A DNA stretch of 64,000 bases from JAXLYE01 sp046351595 (GCA_046351595.1 JAXLYE010000007.1:124001-188000), one strand, 5' to 3'. Counted from the stretch's first letter, positions 17,327-26,159 are shown. A program made the numbers and translations. Notes: generated by a model not told the origin, from the letters alone.

Positions 17327-17626
17327 TTATGTGGAAGAGGATGCTTGATTCCTCCTGCCCTGGGCCCTGCGCTCAAATTCCATCGGGCTTACATCGCCCA
17401 GCGAGGCGTGCCGGCGCACGGGTTTGTAGAAGTCCTGGATGTACTGCTGGATGACCGGCCGGTAGTCGTCGCTGATAGACTGGCTCCCTCGGGCGGTGTG
17501 GTGGACCAGGCCGGGGGCCACGCGGCGGCGACGCAGCGCCTGACGGAGGGCCTGCAGCGCCAGGCTCCGATCCAGCTGCGGATAGCGGCCTTCCTCGGCC
17601 CAGAGGTCGTACAGAGAATGTGTACC
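17327..17626 (-). pseudogene. Decayed IS3-family transposase (OrfB C-terminus)
   Basis: Read right to left, the frame gives LDRSLALQALRQALRRRR, APGLVHHTARGSQ, then SDDYR and, after a deletion, DFYKPVRRHASLGDVSPMEFE. These are the end of an IS3-family integrase core (canonical HHSDRGSQY and RRHSSLG blocks). The frame is closed upstream by a stop at 17627-17629, and the segment between SDDYR and the tail has been lost. A sequence like an IS3 end (GATCCGCTTTAGTGGACA, near 17301) follows its 3' side. Confidence 0.75.
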
Positions 17627-17632
17627 TCACGC

Positions 17633-17923
17633 ATCTTCCTTGGCGAAGAAGGCCGCTGCCTTCTTAGGAATGTCACGCTCCGCAAGCAGACCGCGCGATT
17701 CTGTGACCTGGCTGGCGTGCCCACGGTCTGCGCGCATGCGATGCGCGGGCTGCACTCGACGCTTGCGGTCGAAGCCGGGACGACTCCGCATGTCGTGGCG
17801 GCCAGCCTGGGGCACGAGTCGCCGAGCGTGACGCTGCGCAGTTACGTTGCCCCGGGCAGCGCGGAGCAGGCCAAGGCGCGGCGCGTGCTGACGGTGCTGC
17901 ACGGTGGCCGGGGCGGGCAATGA
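17633..17923 (+). pseudogene. Tyrosine integrase C-terminal remnant
   Basis: The last 90 or so residues of a tyrosine recombinase remain: VCAHAMRGLHSTL (the HxxR box), VVAASLGHESPSV and the RSYVAPGS tyrosine region. The segment closely parallels the end of the intact integrase at 23460-24521 (VCAHGMRGLFATL ... LGHETP ... HYAAPGS). The N-terminal arm-binding domain and Arg I are missing, replaced by IS3 debris. It points toward the tRNA fragment at 18027 just as the intact integrase points toward 25466, so it is probably the relic of an older element at the same site. Confidence 0.8.
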
Positions 17924-17990
17924 ATCATTGCCCAATCGTTGCCCGGCTCTAGGGGTCGCAGAAAAGCCCACCCATCGCCGGAAATAAAAA

Positions 17991-18020
17991 AGCCCGTCCT
18001 TCCGAGAGGAAAGACGGGCT
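17991..18020 (-). terminator. Hairpin terminator beside the displaced tRNA 3' end
   Basis: Arms AGCCCGTCCTTCC and GGAAAGACGGGCT with a GAGA loop and one mismatch. On the minus strand a TTTTTTATTT run follows. It stands just downstream of the tRNA-Ala 3' fragment. Confidence 0.75.
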
Positions 18021-18026
18021 TTTTCC

Positions 18027-18071
<45 letters not shown>

Positions 18072-18080
18072 TCGGCCTAG

Positions 18081-19507
18081 TGGCAATACCGTTTAGTTAA
18101 GCCGCTGGCCCCGTCGCCGAGGCGGGTCTATAGAGGCTCCGATCAGGAGCCTCCAGGACCATGCTCATCCAAGCTGCTCTCAGTGACTTCGCACAGCTGG
18201 GTCTGCCGCCTCGTCCCAGCCTCGACACCATCACCCAGCACATCGACCCCGCCTGGATCCAGCAGGCCCTTGAGCAGACCGGCACGGTCTCCATTCGCCG
18301 TCGCCGCCTGCCGGCGCAGCAAGTGGTCTGGCTCATCCTGGGCATGGCCCTGTTTGCCGACCGCAGCCTCGCCGCCGTCCTGAGTCATCTGCGTCTGTAC
18401 GGCGCCAATCCCGGCACGCCGCTGGATCAGCCCCCCACCGCCGGAGCGATCGTGCAGGCTCGGGACCGCCTGGGCGAGGCTCCGCTGCAGACTCTGTTCG
18501 AGCTCACCGCCGAGCACTGGGCTCGCCAGGGCGAGACCGACCAGCTGTTTCACGGCCTGCGCACCCTTGCGATGGACGGCTCGACGCTGCGCGTGCCGGA
18601 TTCCTTCGACAATGCTGAGTCCTTTGGGATTCCCAAAAGTGGCCGCAGCCTGGGCGCCTTCCCGCTGCTGCGTATCCTGACGATGTTAGACACCCATTCT
18701 CACTTGGCGCTGCGCGCTCAGATGGGACCCTTTAGTGTGGGAGAGCCGACGCTGGCCCGGCCTCTTCTGGAGCATCTTCCCCCGGACTCGCTGCTTCTGA
18801 TCGACATGGGGCTATGCGGCTACGAAGCGCTGGCTCGGATCCGTGCGCAGGGAGGACGGCGATTCTGGATGACACGCAAGAAGCGCAACGTCCGCTGTCA
18901 CCACGTCAAGACGCTGGGCCCCGGCGACGAGCTGGTGACGCTGCCTCGCCCCAAGAGCGCAGACCCGCAGCTGCCCCCGCAGCTTGTGGCCCGAGCCATT
19001 CACTACCAGTGGCCCGGCTATCCGCCGCAGACGCTGCTGACCTCGTTGCTCTCGCCCGAGCACTTCCCGGCCCCGGAGCTGATCGCGCACTACCACGAGA
19101 GATGGGAAGTGGAGCTGGGGCTGGACGAGATCAAGACGCACCTTCTGCACAGCGCCGGAGCGCAGCTACGCTCACGGACTCCGGAGCGGGTCCGTCAGGA
19201 GGCCTGGGGTCTTCTGACGCTGTACAATCTGGTGCGGCTGCAGATGCTCAAGGTGGCGCACGAGCACGGCGTGCCGGCCCGCGGACTGAGCTTCCGGTGC
19301 GCCGCGCTGCTGATCGGCAACGTCTGGTCCAGCGCCTGGCTCACGCCGCCGGGAACCATCTACGGCCTGATGAGCGAGATGGAGCGCAACCTCAAGCAGC
19401 TCCTGTTACCGCCTCGCCGCCCTCGTGTAAACCGCCGCGAGGTCAAGCTCAAGATGAGCAACTTCCCCAAGAAGCAGCGACGGCATCACGTTATCTAAAC
19501 GGTATTG
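18081..19507 (+). mobile_element. IS4-family insertion sequence
   Basis: The ends are inverted repeats: CAATACCGTTTAGTTAA on the left (18084-18100) and, reversed, CAATACCGTTTAGATAA on the right, 16 of 17 matching. GGCCTAG occurs at 18074-18080 and again at 19508-19514, a likely 7-bp target duplication. The left end is uncertain by about 3 bp. The insertion lies 2-3 bp inside the element's left attachment repeat. Confidence 0.75.
18161..19498 (+). CDS. IS4-family transposase
   Basis: 445 residues, full length. It shows the DDE domain of IS4-type transposases: LAMDGSTLRVPDS (first Asp), LLIDMGLCGYEAL (second Asp), and the YHERWEVELGLDEIKTH signature (Y-x2-R-W-x-[IV]-E-x6-K, with catalytic Glu). 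The C-terminus is basic. No frameshift is seen, so it may still be active. It ends 9 bp before the right end of the IS. Confidence 0.9.
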   Translation: MLIQAALSDFAQLGLPPRPSLDTITQHIDPAWIQQALEQTGTVSIRRRRLPAQQVVWLILGMALFADRSLAAVLSHLRLYGANPGTPLDQPPTAGAIVQARDRLGEAPLQTLFELTAEHWARQGETDQLFHGLRTLAMDGSTLRVPDSFDNAESFGIPKSGRSLGAFPLLRILTMLDTHSHLALRAQMGPFSVGEPTLARPLLEHLPPDSLLLIDMGLCGYEALARIRAQGGRRFWMTRKKRNVRCHHVKTLGPGDELVTLPRPKSADPQLPPQLVARAIHYQWPGYPPQTLLTSLLSPEHFPAPELIAHYHERWEVELGLDEIKTHLLHSAGAQLRSRTPERVRQEAWGLLTLYNLVRLQMLKVAHEHGVPARGLSFRCAALLIGNVWSSAWLTPPGTIYGLMSEMERNLKQLLLPPRRPRVNRREVKLKMSNFPKKQRRHHVI

Positions 19508-19580
19508 GGCCTAGGCTGCGTCCTGCCCGTGCGCCTGACCAGCGCTCAACCTGGGCCCCACGTCGTGGTATGGACGGGTC

Positions 19581-20297
19581 ATGGCGAACCCTGGCCCGCG
19601 TCCTCCAGAGCCCTTGCCGTCCTATTCGGAGCGCGTCTTGCGGTTGCGCCTGATGTCGGGGGAGCGGCAAGACCCGGCGACCGAGCGCTTGATCGATACG
19701 CTGGCCCGCCTCGGGGGCGATGTCGAGCTGATCATCCGGGCGCTGGCCGAGGGGCGAGGCGCCGAGCGCCTGACCAGACCCGACGGGCAGCCCTCGGCGC
19801 AGACGTTCCTTGATGCGGCCGAGCAGCTGGTCAAGGCATACGTCGCGTGCAGCTACCTTGAGAAGCTGCGCCCCGTCGCAAACGATGTCGTGCAGCTTCG
19901 GGCCGACCTCCTGTACCTGTTCCAGAAGTACAAGCCGCTGCGCAAGCAGCACGGTCCGGCGATCGCGGCGCGGCTGCTTGAAGCCCTGCCGCCGCCGAAC
20001 GATCCCGAGATCCACGCCGAAGCCCTGCGGCTGTTCGACGAGATGGGCCAGCCCCGGGGCGCGCTGTCGGCCTACGCGGCTGCCGATCAACTGACGCTGT
20101 TCATCACCAACAAGCGCCACGGCTCGGAGCGTCGAGGGCTGCGCGTCACCGAGAACTACGTCAGCGAACAAGCGCACCAGGACAGCACGCTCCAGACCCG
20201 GAGCCCGACCCCGGACTTCCGGAGCCGGGTAGACCTGTGTATCCACATGATCGAGGAGCGTTCCGGGGCCCAAAAGAGTCTCCCGGAAAACGGCTAG
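19581..20297 (+). CDS. Hypothetical protein of the integrative element
   Basis: 238 residues. Not recognised. It is mostly helical and charged: ERLIDTLARLGGDVELIIRAL, SYLEKLRPVANDVVQLRADLLYLFQ and KQHGPAIAARLLEALPPP. No catalytic motif, signal peptide or membrane segment is seen. It is the first element gene after the IS. The SD is weak, so the IS may have removed its promoter. Confidence 0.55.
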   Translation: MANPGPRPPEPLPSYSERVLRLRLMSGERQDPATERLIDTLARLGGDVELIIRALAEGRGAERLTRPDGQPSAQTFLDAAEQLVKAYVACSYLEKLRPVANDVVQLRADLLYLFQKYKPLRKQHGPAIAARLLEALPPPNDPEIHAEALRLFDEMGQPRGALSAYAAADQLTLFITNKRHGSERRGLRVTENYVSEQAHQDSTLQTRSPTPDFRSRVDLCIHMIEERSGAQKSLPENG

Positions 20298-20332
20298 GAG
20301 TCGGGAGGACTTGCGGCCGGGGGCTGAGCACC

Positions 20333-20629
20333 ATGGCCCCCATGGACCGACAACAAGACGACAGACCTCTTTCCACCACTCCCAAGATCGATCAACGTCG
20401 CTACCTCGCAGCCCTCCGTCTGCGCGGCGGCACCCTCGCGGACATAGCCCGCAAGCACGGACGGACCGAGCGCCATCTACAGTTTGTCCTGCGGGGCGAG
20501 CGGCCCGTCTCGGAGTACCTGCTTGCTGCGCTACAGGAAGCGGTAGGCCGTGAGGGCTGGCTGTTCGCGACCGGGAAGACGGACTTCCTACGCGACCCGC
20601 ACAAGGGGGCCAACCATGGCGGCGCCTGA
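20333..20629 (+). CDS. Small helix-turn-helix protein
   Basis: 98 residues from ATG 20333 (ATG 20342 is possible). The centre, GGTLADIARKHGRTERHLQFVLRG, fits a helix-turn-helix: helix, turn at the RKHGR step, recognition helix. The tail is GWLFATGKTDFL. It overlaps the next gene by 14 bp. Probably a Cro-like or element-control DNA-binding protein. Confidence 0.55.
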   Translation: MAPMDRQQDDRPLSTTPKIDQRRYLAALRLRGGTLADIARKHGRTERHLQFVLRGERPVSEYLLAALQEAVGREGWLFATGKTDFLRDPHKGANHGGA

Positions 20630-20858
20630 ACCCGAGCGGATCGCGGACGGGCTGTGGCGGGGCCTGGTCGAGCTGGCCGAGCGTCACGTCAAGCCGCACC
20701 TCGTGGCGCTCGTCAGGGATGCGCTCGACAGCCCGGCCCGCGATGAGGGAGAGGCTGATCTCGACGCCCGCGAGCTGGCGCGTGTTGCGCGGTGGCACGA
20801 GCGGCACGGGCCGCGCCCGCGCTCGGCAGCTACCGCCGGACAGAGGGGGGCATCATGA
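20616..20858 (+). CDS. Small hypothetical protein between HTH and ATPase genes
   Basis: 80 residues. Not recognised. It is helical and acidic (DGLWRGLVELAERHVKPHLVALVRDAL). ATG 20616 has an AGGGGG SD inside the preceding gene. The stop overlaps the next start as ATGA at 20855-20858, indicating translational coupling with the ATPase. Confidence 0.55.
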   Translation: MAAPEPERIADGLWRGLVELAERHVKPHLVALVRDALDSPARDEGEADLDARELARVARWHERHGPRPRSAATAGQRGAS

Positions 20859-22204
20859 CGACGGAAAAGGGGCGCGCCCGCGCTGGTGACGCAGCGGAGC
20901 ACTCGGACTCCGACGGAGCCCCACGAGACACCCGAACCCTAGAGCTTAATTTCGCACAGAGTAAGGCGCCTGTGGCACCCCTTCGGCCCGCGCTGGTGCC
21001 GCCTGCCTCCATACCTGCGCCTGCTGCCGCGCCTGCTGCCGCGCCCGATGCCGCCTTCGATCCAACCCCGGCGCCGGCTTCAAGCGTGTGCGAGCAGCCC
21101 GGAGCACTCCGGAGCAAGCCGGTGCCCACACCGCGCCCAAGTCTCCCGGCACCGCCCGCGCCGCTCTTGGATGTTGTCAACATGGCCAGCGTCCAGCCCG
21201 AGCGCGTTGAGTGGCTATGGCATAGGCGCATCGCCCGGGGCTGCATCACGGTGCTGGACGGGGATCCGGGGCTGGGCAAGAGCACCCTGGTGTGCGAGCT
21301 GGCCGCCTGCCTGTCCGTCGGGCGCCCACTGCCGGGACAGTCAGAGGCAGTCCGCGCCGATGTCCTCATCATTAATGCGGAGGACAACCTAAGCGGCACG
21401 ATTCGGGAGCGCCTGGTCGCTGCGGACGCTGACATGGAGCGGGTCAAAGCCATCCCTAACCCTGCGCTACAGCTTCCCGAGGCTGTGCCTTCCTTGGAGG
21501 CGACCGTGAGGGCCTGCGGCGTCGGCTTGGTCGTGCTCGATCCCTTGATGGCCTTCGCCAGCCCCAAGGTCAATACGTTCAAGGATCAAGACGTTCGCCG
21601 GATGCTGGCCCCGCTGGCGTCGATGGCGGATCGGCTCGGTGTCGCGGTTCTTTTGGTGCGCCACCCGAACAAGGCAGTAGGCGGGCCCGCGCTGTACCGC
21701 GGCGGCGGCAGCATCGGGATCATCGGCGCGGCGCGTACCGGACTCGTGATGGCGCCGGACCCGGACGAGCCGACGCGCCGCGTTCTGGCGGTCAGCAAGA
21801 GCAACCTGGCGCTGCGTGCGCCCTCGCTGCGCTTCGGCTTCCAGTCGGTGGGCACGGTCGCGCGCATCGAGTGGTTAGGGGAGTGCGAGCATGACGCGGA
21901 CCGCCTGCTCGGGCCGCCGCCGAGTGAGGAATCGCGCTCGGCGCTGGAGGACGCCTGCGACTTCCTGTCTGAGTTGCTGGCGTCGGGTCCCTTGCCGCAA
22001 TCCGAAGTGAGGGAGCGCGCACGGCAGGAAGGAATCAAGCAGGGGACGCTCAAGCGGGCCAAGCGCAAGCTGGGCGTAGAGTCCGAGAAGGAACTGGGCG
22101 AGCGCGGGAAGTGGATCTGGTCCCTCCTAACTGCCAAGCCAAGCCATGCTCCGCTTGCTCCCCTTGCACCGCTTGAACGCGGCTCCGTCGGAGAACGGTC
22201 GTGA
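20855..22204 (+). CDS. RepA-like AAA/RecA-fold ATPase (replication helicase type)
   Basis: 449 residues from ATG 20855. The N-terminal 110 residues are Ala/Pro-rich and disordered. The RecA-like core (about 110-350) has Walker A GDPGLGKST, Walker B VGLVVLDPLMAFA and LLVRHPNKAVGG. This is the pattern of RSF1010-type RepA helicases and the AAA_25 family common on plasmids and integrated islands. The C-terminus, EVRERARQEGIKQGTLKRAKRKLGV, resembles a winged-helix region. It probably drives element replication after excision. It is the last gene of the coupled plus-strand set. Confidence 0.8.
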   Translation: MTTEKGRARAGDAAEHSDSDGAPRDTRTLELNFAQSKAPVAPLRPALVPPASIPAPAAAPAAAPDAAFDPTPAPASSVCEQPGALRSKPVPTPRPSLPAPPAPLLDVVNMASVQPERVEWLWHRRIARGCITVLDGDPGLGKSTLVCELAACLSVGRPLPGQSEAVRADVLIINAEDNLSGTIRERLVAADADMERVKAIPNPALQLPEAVPSLEATVRACGVGLVVLDPLMAFASPKVNTFKDQDVRRMLAPLASMADRLGVAVLLVRHPNKAVGGPALYRGGGSIGIIGAARTGLVMAPDPDEPTRRVLAVSKSNLALRAPSLRFGFQSVGTVARIEWLGECEHDADRLLGPPPSEESRSALEDACDFLSELLASGPLPQSEVRERARQEGIKQGTLKRAKRKLGVESEKELGERGKWIWSLLTAKPSHAPLAPLAPLERGSVGERS

Positions 22205-22332
22205 CGAAAGAGGAGCAAGCGCCGGAGGCTGCTCTCCTTTGGCGCGGGCCGCTGTTCGTCGATGAACCGGCAAAGGGGAGCAAGGGGAGCAAGGGGAGCA
22301 AGAGGCGCAAGACGCGCAAGGGGAGGGTAGGG

Positions 22333-22890
22333 TTAGCCGGGGGATGCGGTACGGGCTGCGCGCCGCGCTGGCGCCTCTTGGGGTTCGGCACCGTAGGCCA
22401 GCCAGCCCGGCGAGACGTGCAGCGCTCCGGCGATCTCCTCGGCGGTATCAACGCCCGCCATGCCGCCGCCCTCGATCTTCGCGATCGTGCCCGGGTTCAG
22501 GTTCGCGGCTCGTGCCAGCTCGATGCGGGTCAGGTCCCGTTGCGTGCGTACATCGTTCAACCGCTGACCCATGGCGGCGCAGCCCTTGGCGAGCACGCTG
22601 CTGCTCTGTTCGCCTTGGCCGTAGGCGAGCCATGCCGCGCTGACCCCCAGCGCATCGGCCAAGCGCTCGACGGTTTCGACGGTGGGTATGCGCTCGTTGG
22701 CCTCGATGTACCCGACGATTGCGTGCGAGACGCCCGCCCGCTGCGCCAGCGCTGCGCTCGACATGTCGGCCCGCTTCCGCGTCCGCTTGAGACGCAGAGG
22801 CAGACCGAAGTGCAGCGGGTTGGGTTGGCCACGGACCACGGGCACCGGGTAGCACGCGCCGCAAGAGGAACAAAGTTCACAGGATTTCAT
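22333..22890 (-). CDS. Transcriptional regulator with two HTH (XRE) domains
   Basis: 185 residues from ATG 22890. Residues about 1-12 hold a cysteine cluster (CELCSSCGAC). Two XRE-type HTH domains follow: MSSAALAQRAGVSHAIVGYIE ending in VSAAWLAYG (about 42-95) and LTRIELARAANLNPGTIAKIE ending in VSPGWLAYG (about 118-170). It is divergent from the 23069 gene and convergent with the ATPase, the place of a phage-type repressor. The Cys cluster could bind metal, but this is inferred from spacing only. Confidence 0.8.
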   Translation of the reverse strand: MKSCELCSSCGACYPVPVVRGQPNPLHFGLPLRLKRTRKRADMSSAALAQRAGVSHAIVGYIEANERIPTVETVERLADALGVSAAWLAYGQGEQSSSVLAKGCAAMGQRLNDVRTQRDLTRIELARAANLNPGTIAKIEGGGMAGVDTAEEIAGALHVSPGWLAYGAEPQEAPARRAARTASPG

Positions 22891-23068
22891 TCGGTAACTG
22901 TTAATTTGGTGTTGAACTAGGGTAGGGGATTCGATAACCCTTCTACCTGGGCCTGCCCCTGCGGGCCACGAGAACAGAACAGGGACCGCCGGCATACACC
23001 GGCAGCCCCCTTGCCCGCGTCGGACCCTGAGCCGGGAAGCCTGCGTCCGACGCGAACGGAGGCAATCT

Positions 23069-23467
23069 ATGCCTTGTCACTGCCCTGCTACAAGTGCGTC
23101 CTATCGTCGCGTCCGTCGCGCACCGTCGAGAAAAGCGCTCAAGCTGGCCGCTGTTCTTGATCTGGGGATCCCTGGCGAGCGTGCTGCTCAAGATCTGGTC
23201 CGGCGCTTCTCTACGGGGCGCTGGCCGCTGTGGCGCTTGTTGGCCATGCGGCGCAGCGGTCGCACGCTGTGGGTAGCGGTCGAGTGGCTCCGCTCGGGTC
23301 GGCGCACCGGAGAAACCTACTCGCTGGTAGCGGTCGCGCTCGATGAGGTGGCGATCCGCTGGCGGTACTTCCCGAGCGGCAGCGCTGCGCGTGCTGCCCT
23401 GGCCCAGCTCGATGAGCCCGAGCACGACACGGCCCGTCCGCTGCCGTTGGCGGTGACGCATGCGTAG
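23069..23467 (+). CDS. Small basic protein coupled to the integrase
   Basis: 132 residues. Not recognised. It has a strong SD (ACGGAGG, 6 nt before ATG 23069). The N-terminus is basic, and the middle looks beta-rich (RTLWVAVEWLRSGRRTGETYSLVAVALDEVAIRWRYF). It overlaps the integrase start by 8 bp. The position suits an excisionase or directionality factor, but no HTH is evident. Confidence 0.6.
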   Translation: MPCHCPATSASYRRVRRAPSRKALKLAAVLDLGIPGERAAQDLVRRFSTGRWPLWRLLAMRRSGRTLWVAVEWLRSGRRTGETYSLVAVALDEVAIRWRYFPSGSAARAALAQLDEPEHDTARPLPLAVTHA

Positions 23468-24521
23468 CCAGCCCGCAACCCCGACACCCGACACCGCAGC
23501 GGGCGAGCCGAGCAACATCCGCATCAGCCAGCCCTACGAGCACCGGCCCGGCGAGTACCGCTGCCGCCTCACCATCGACGGCTGCCGCAAGTGGGCCCCG
23601 ACCGCCGCGACGCCCGAGCGGGCAAAGCGCCTCGCGCAGGCCGCCGCCGCCCGCTACCGCCGCGAGCAACCCTTGACCGTCGCGGATCTGCTCAACCGCT
23701 ATGAGCAGTACATGACGGCCAAGGGGAACAAGCCGCGCAGCATCACGACGACGCTGTACCGGCTGCACGGGTTCTTCATGGAGCCGGGCCTGCCGGCGCT
23801 GTCGCTCACCTCGCGGCGCTGCGCTGGCTACTACAACACGCTGACCGGCAAGCAGAAGGCCGACACGCACCGGAACGCGCTCGCGGAGGCGCGCACCTTC
23901 TGCAAGTGGCTGGTCAAGCAAGGCACGCTCAAGGCCAACCCCATCGACGGCATCGAGCCGATCGGACGGCGGCGCAAGGGCAAGCCTCAGCTTCACATCG
24001 ACGAGGCCAAGCGCTGGCTGGCGGTCGCACAGGAGCGCGCGGATCGGGGCGATACCGGAGCGGTCGCCGCCATGGTCACGCTGCTCATGGGCCTGCGGGC
24101 CAGCGAAGTAACGAGCCGGACGGTGCGGGATCTGGACAACGGCGGGCGCCTGCTGTGGATCCCGGACAGCAAGACCGAAGCGGGCCGCCGCCGCGTCGAG
24201 GTGCCCGAGATCCTGCGCCCGTACCTGCAAGCCCTGACCCGGGACAAGCTGCCGATGGCGCCGCTGTTCGGCTCGCACTGGCGCGACTGGCCGCGCCGCT
24301 GGGTCCAAAAGATCTGCCGGGCCGCCCGCGTCCCCAAGGTCTGCGCCCACGGCATGCGGGGCCTGTTCGCGACCCTCGGCCTACAGGCGGGCACCGCGCC
24401 GCATGTCGTCGCCGCTACGCTCGGTCACGAAACCCCCCGGACCACCTGCGACCACTACGCTGCGCCGGGGTCCGCTGAGGTTGCGCCGCGTCGTCGGGCG
24501 GTGGCGGCCCTGCTCCCCTAA
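23460..24521 (+). CDS. Tyrosine-type site-specific integrase
   Basis: 353 residues. The N-terminal SAM-like core-binding domain (about 70-165) starts LTVADLLNRYEQYMTAKG. The catalytic domain has Arg I in LLMGLRASEVTS, Lys in PDSKTEAGRRR, HxxR in CAHGMRG, the GHETP His and the nucleophile Tyr in CDHYAAPG. All catalytic residues are present. It points toward the right attachment repeat. It should recombine the 45-bp tRNA-Ala core. Confidence 0.92.
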   Translation: MRSQPATPTPDTAAGEPSNIRISQPYEHRPGEYRCRLTIDGCRKWAPTAATPERAKRLAQAAAARYRREQPLTVADLLNRYEQYMTAKGNKPRSITTTLYRLHGFFMEPGLPALSLTSRRCAGYYNTLTGKQKADTHRNALAEARTFCKWLVKQGTLKANPIDGIEPIGRRRKGKPQLHIDEAKRWLAVAQERADRGDTGAVAAMVTLLMGLRASEVTSRTVRDLDNGGRLLWIPDSKTEAGRRRVEVPEILRPYLQALTRDKLPMAPLFGSHWRDWPRRWVQKICRAARVPKVCAHGMRGLFATLGLQAGTAPHVVAATLGHETPRTTCDHYAAPGSAEVAPRRRAVAALLP

Positions 24522-24526
24522 TCGTC

Positions 24527-25339
24527 TCAACCCTGCCGCCCGTCGACGGTGCGTGCTTGCGATGACGCCTCTGCCGCGTGCTGTTCTCGCTCGTTCACCG
24601 GCAGGGCATCCTCGACAATCCTATACGCATCGGCGCCGTCCATGTGTTCGACCCTGCTCAACTCGGCTGCTAATGCCTTAACGGCAGACCATGAATTGTA
24701 GACGATGTCTTGGGAACAGCGATCAATATCAATAAATCTATGTTGTTGATGTTCGTCTGTATCGCTGGGGTTGTAGAGCCTTAATAACCGGGTCGCCTCG
24801 TCTAGGTCTTGCTGGCAGCCTATGGGGACGATGCTCGGTTGAACTCTTCGCTGAGCGTGGTACCCGGCTAGGGAAAAGATCGCTAACTCGCGTACGAGAT
24901 CCTTACGATGGGCTGGTTGAGCGCCGTAGGTCCATCGGTAGTAGTGGACGCCTGACGCCTGCCGAAGTCTGACGCATCCGGCGCTGAGCGAATCGATAGG
25001 GCTGCCGACCAAGCGGATAGTGTCCACTTGAAGATTACAGCGGTAAGCCGCGATAAAGTGCCCTGCCTCATGGTAGGCTATAAGTTGCTGCGACGCCTCT
25101 GCACCAAGGCAATCAGCCATGAGCCAACCGATACCGGCCTGCTTGGTAGCGTGTTGATGCTGGGCAAAGTTCCGGGCGGCAACAAGTACAGCGTTGCGCG
25201 TCTCCTCTGCATTCGCAGCGTCCTCTGAGCCGGGAGCCCCCAAGGCGCGCACTGCGTCAAGCAGGCTATCATGGGCACATAGAAGCGCCCGTAGCTCCGG
25301 AGCGTCTGCGTCTAGGATGCGGACCTGTCCCGTCTTCAC
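24527..25339 (-). CDS. Single-domain M41-like (FtsH protease-like) zinc peptidase
   Basis: 270 residues from GTG 25339 (SD GGAGG, 6 nt spacing). The motif AYHEAGHFIAAY places the zinc ligands His90 and His94 with catalytic Glu91. DLDEATRLLRLY supplies a likely third ligand (Asp178), as in the FtsH NDLEQATRIA block. There is no AAA domain, transmembrane segment or signal peptide, so it is a free-standing M41-like domain. Codon use is less GC-biased than the neighbours, consistent with cargo. It lies between integrase and attachment site, a usual place for island cargo. The function may be regulatory proteolysis or defence. Confidence 0.7.
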   Translation of the reverse strand: MKTGQVRILDADAPELRALLCAHDSLLDAVRALGAPGSEDAANAEETRNAVLVAARNFAQHQHATKQAGIGWLMADCLGAEASQQLIAYHEAGHFIAAYRCNLQVDTIRLVGSPIDSLSAGCVRLRQASGVHYYRWTYGAQPAHRKDLVRELAIFSLAGYHAQRRVQPSIVPIGCQQDLDEATRLLRLYNPSDTDEHQQHRFIDIDRCSQDIVYNSWSAVKALAAELSRVEHMDGADAYRIVEDALPVNEREQHAAEASSQARTVDGRQG

Positions 25340-25433
25340 CGCTGGCCTCCGTCGGGTCCGCGGGTGAGCTGGGGAAACTCAGGCGTCGTGGTCCACAGCC
25401 GGTCCACAAGCGAACGCGGGCCCAGAAATAAAA

Positions 25434-25462
25434 AACCCCGTCGGCTTGTCACCGACGGGGTT
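25434..25462 (-). terminator. Terminator of tRNA-Ala
   Basis: Perfect 11-bp stem AACCCCGTCGG / CCGACGGGGTT with a 7-nt loop. It is followed on the minus strand by TTTTTATTT and lies just after the tRNA 3' end. It differs from the terminator at 17991, as expected if this one came with the element. Confidence 0.8.
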
Positions 25463-25465
25463 TCT

Positions 25466-25540
<75 letters not shown>

Positions 25541-26159
25541 AGGAGGAGTAAGTCGCGAACGGTTCACAGCTTCTATCAAGGCTGGGCTTTGGCTGGCAAG
25601 AGAAAAACTTTGGGGGGCTGCACTTTTTTGTGCGGCCGACGGCTGGGCGAGGGGCGGGGCGCCGCCTGCTGTCCGGAATCGTCGAGGATCGTTCTGATAC
25701 GTGTTGCTCGTTGAGGATCTCTGGGTCGTTGGACCTCTTGGACTTTGGGGAAGATCCGGAGAGCTGCGGAGAGCTTGCTGTCTCGCCGGACGGGGCCGGG
25801 GTTTCGGCGGTCGCGCTTCGCTCGGCGGTCGCGCTTCGCTCGGGCGGTCGCGTGTTGCTCGTCGTTCTCGCTCCGCGTTCGGGGCTCTGGGCGCTTGCGT
25901 CGCGGTCGGGCTGGGAGGGGCGCGGGGCTCGTGCGGGTCTGCCTCGGCTTGGTCTTGCCTTGCGCGGAGCGCGCGTGATAAGCACTGAGGGCCTTTGGGT
26001 TCTTGACTACTCACGTCCTGTAGCGGCGCGGTCGTGCCTCGACTGCCACGCCTGAAGAGGCGGCGGATCGGCGAGGTGACGCGTGAGTGACCGACGGAGC
26101 TTCCGACGGGACACTGGACAGGGCGGCGGCACAAACGACAGCAAGGAGCGACACGACCG
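25541..26159. other. Intergenic region upstream of rpsB
   Basis: About 620 bp holding the tRNA-Ala promoter region (minus) and the rpsB leader (plus). No gene with believable composition was found. It contains the 18-bp repeat array at 25805-25859. A weak minus-strand -35/-10 pair (TTGCCA / GATAGA) lies near 25580-25605. Confidence 0.5.
25805..25859. repeat. 18-bp tandem repeat, three copies
   Basis: The unit CGGCGGTCGCGCTTCGCT is exact at 25805-25822 and 25823-25840, with a diverged third copy to 25859. Confidence 0.7.

Noticed and set aside
22201..22920. GTG-started frame overlapping the ATPase stop (GTGA), with KGSKGSKGSKRR near its start
   Set aside because: The first 40 codons could be a coupled small gene, but the frame then runs antisense through the double-HTH regulator with no domain. 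Left out for lack of support.
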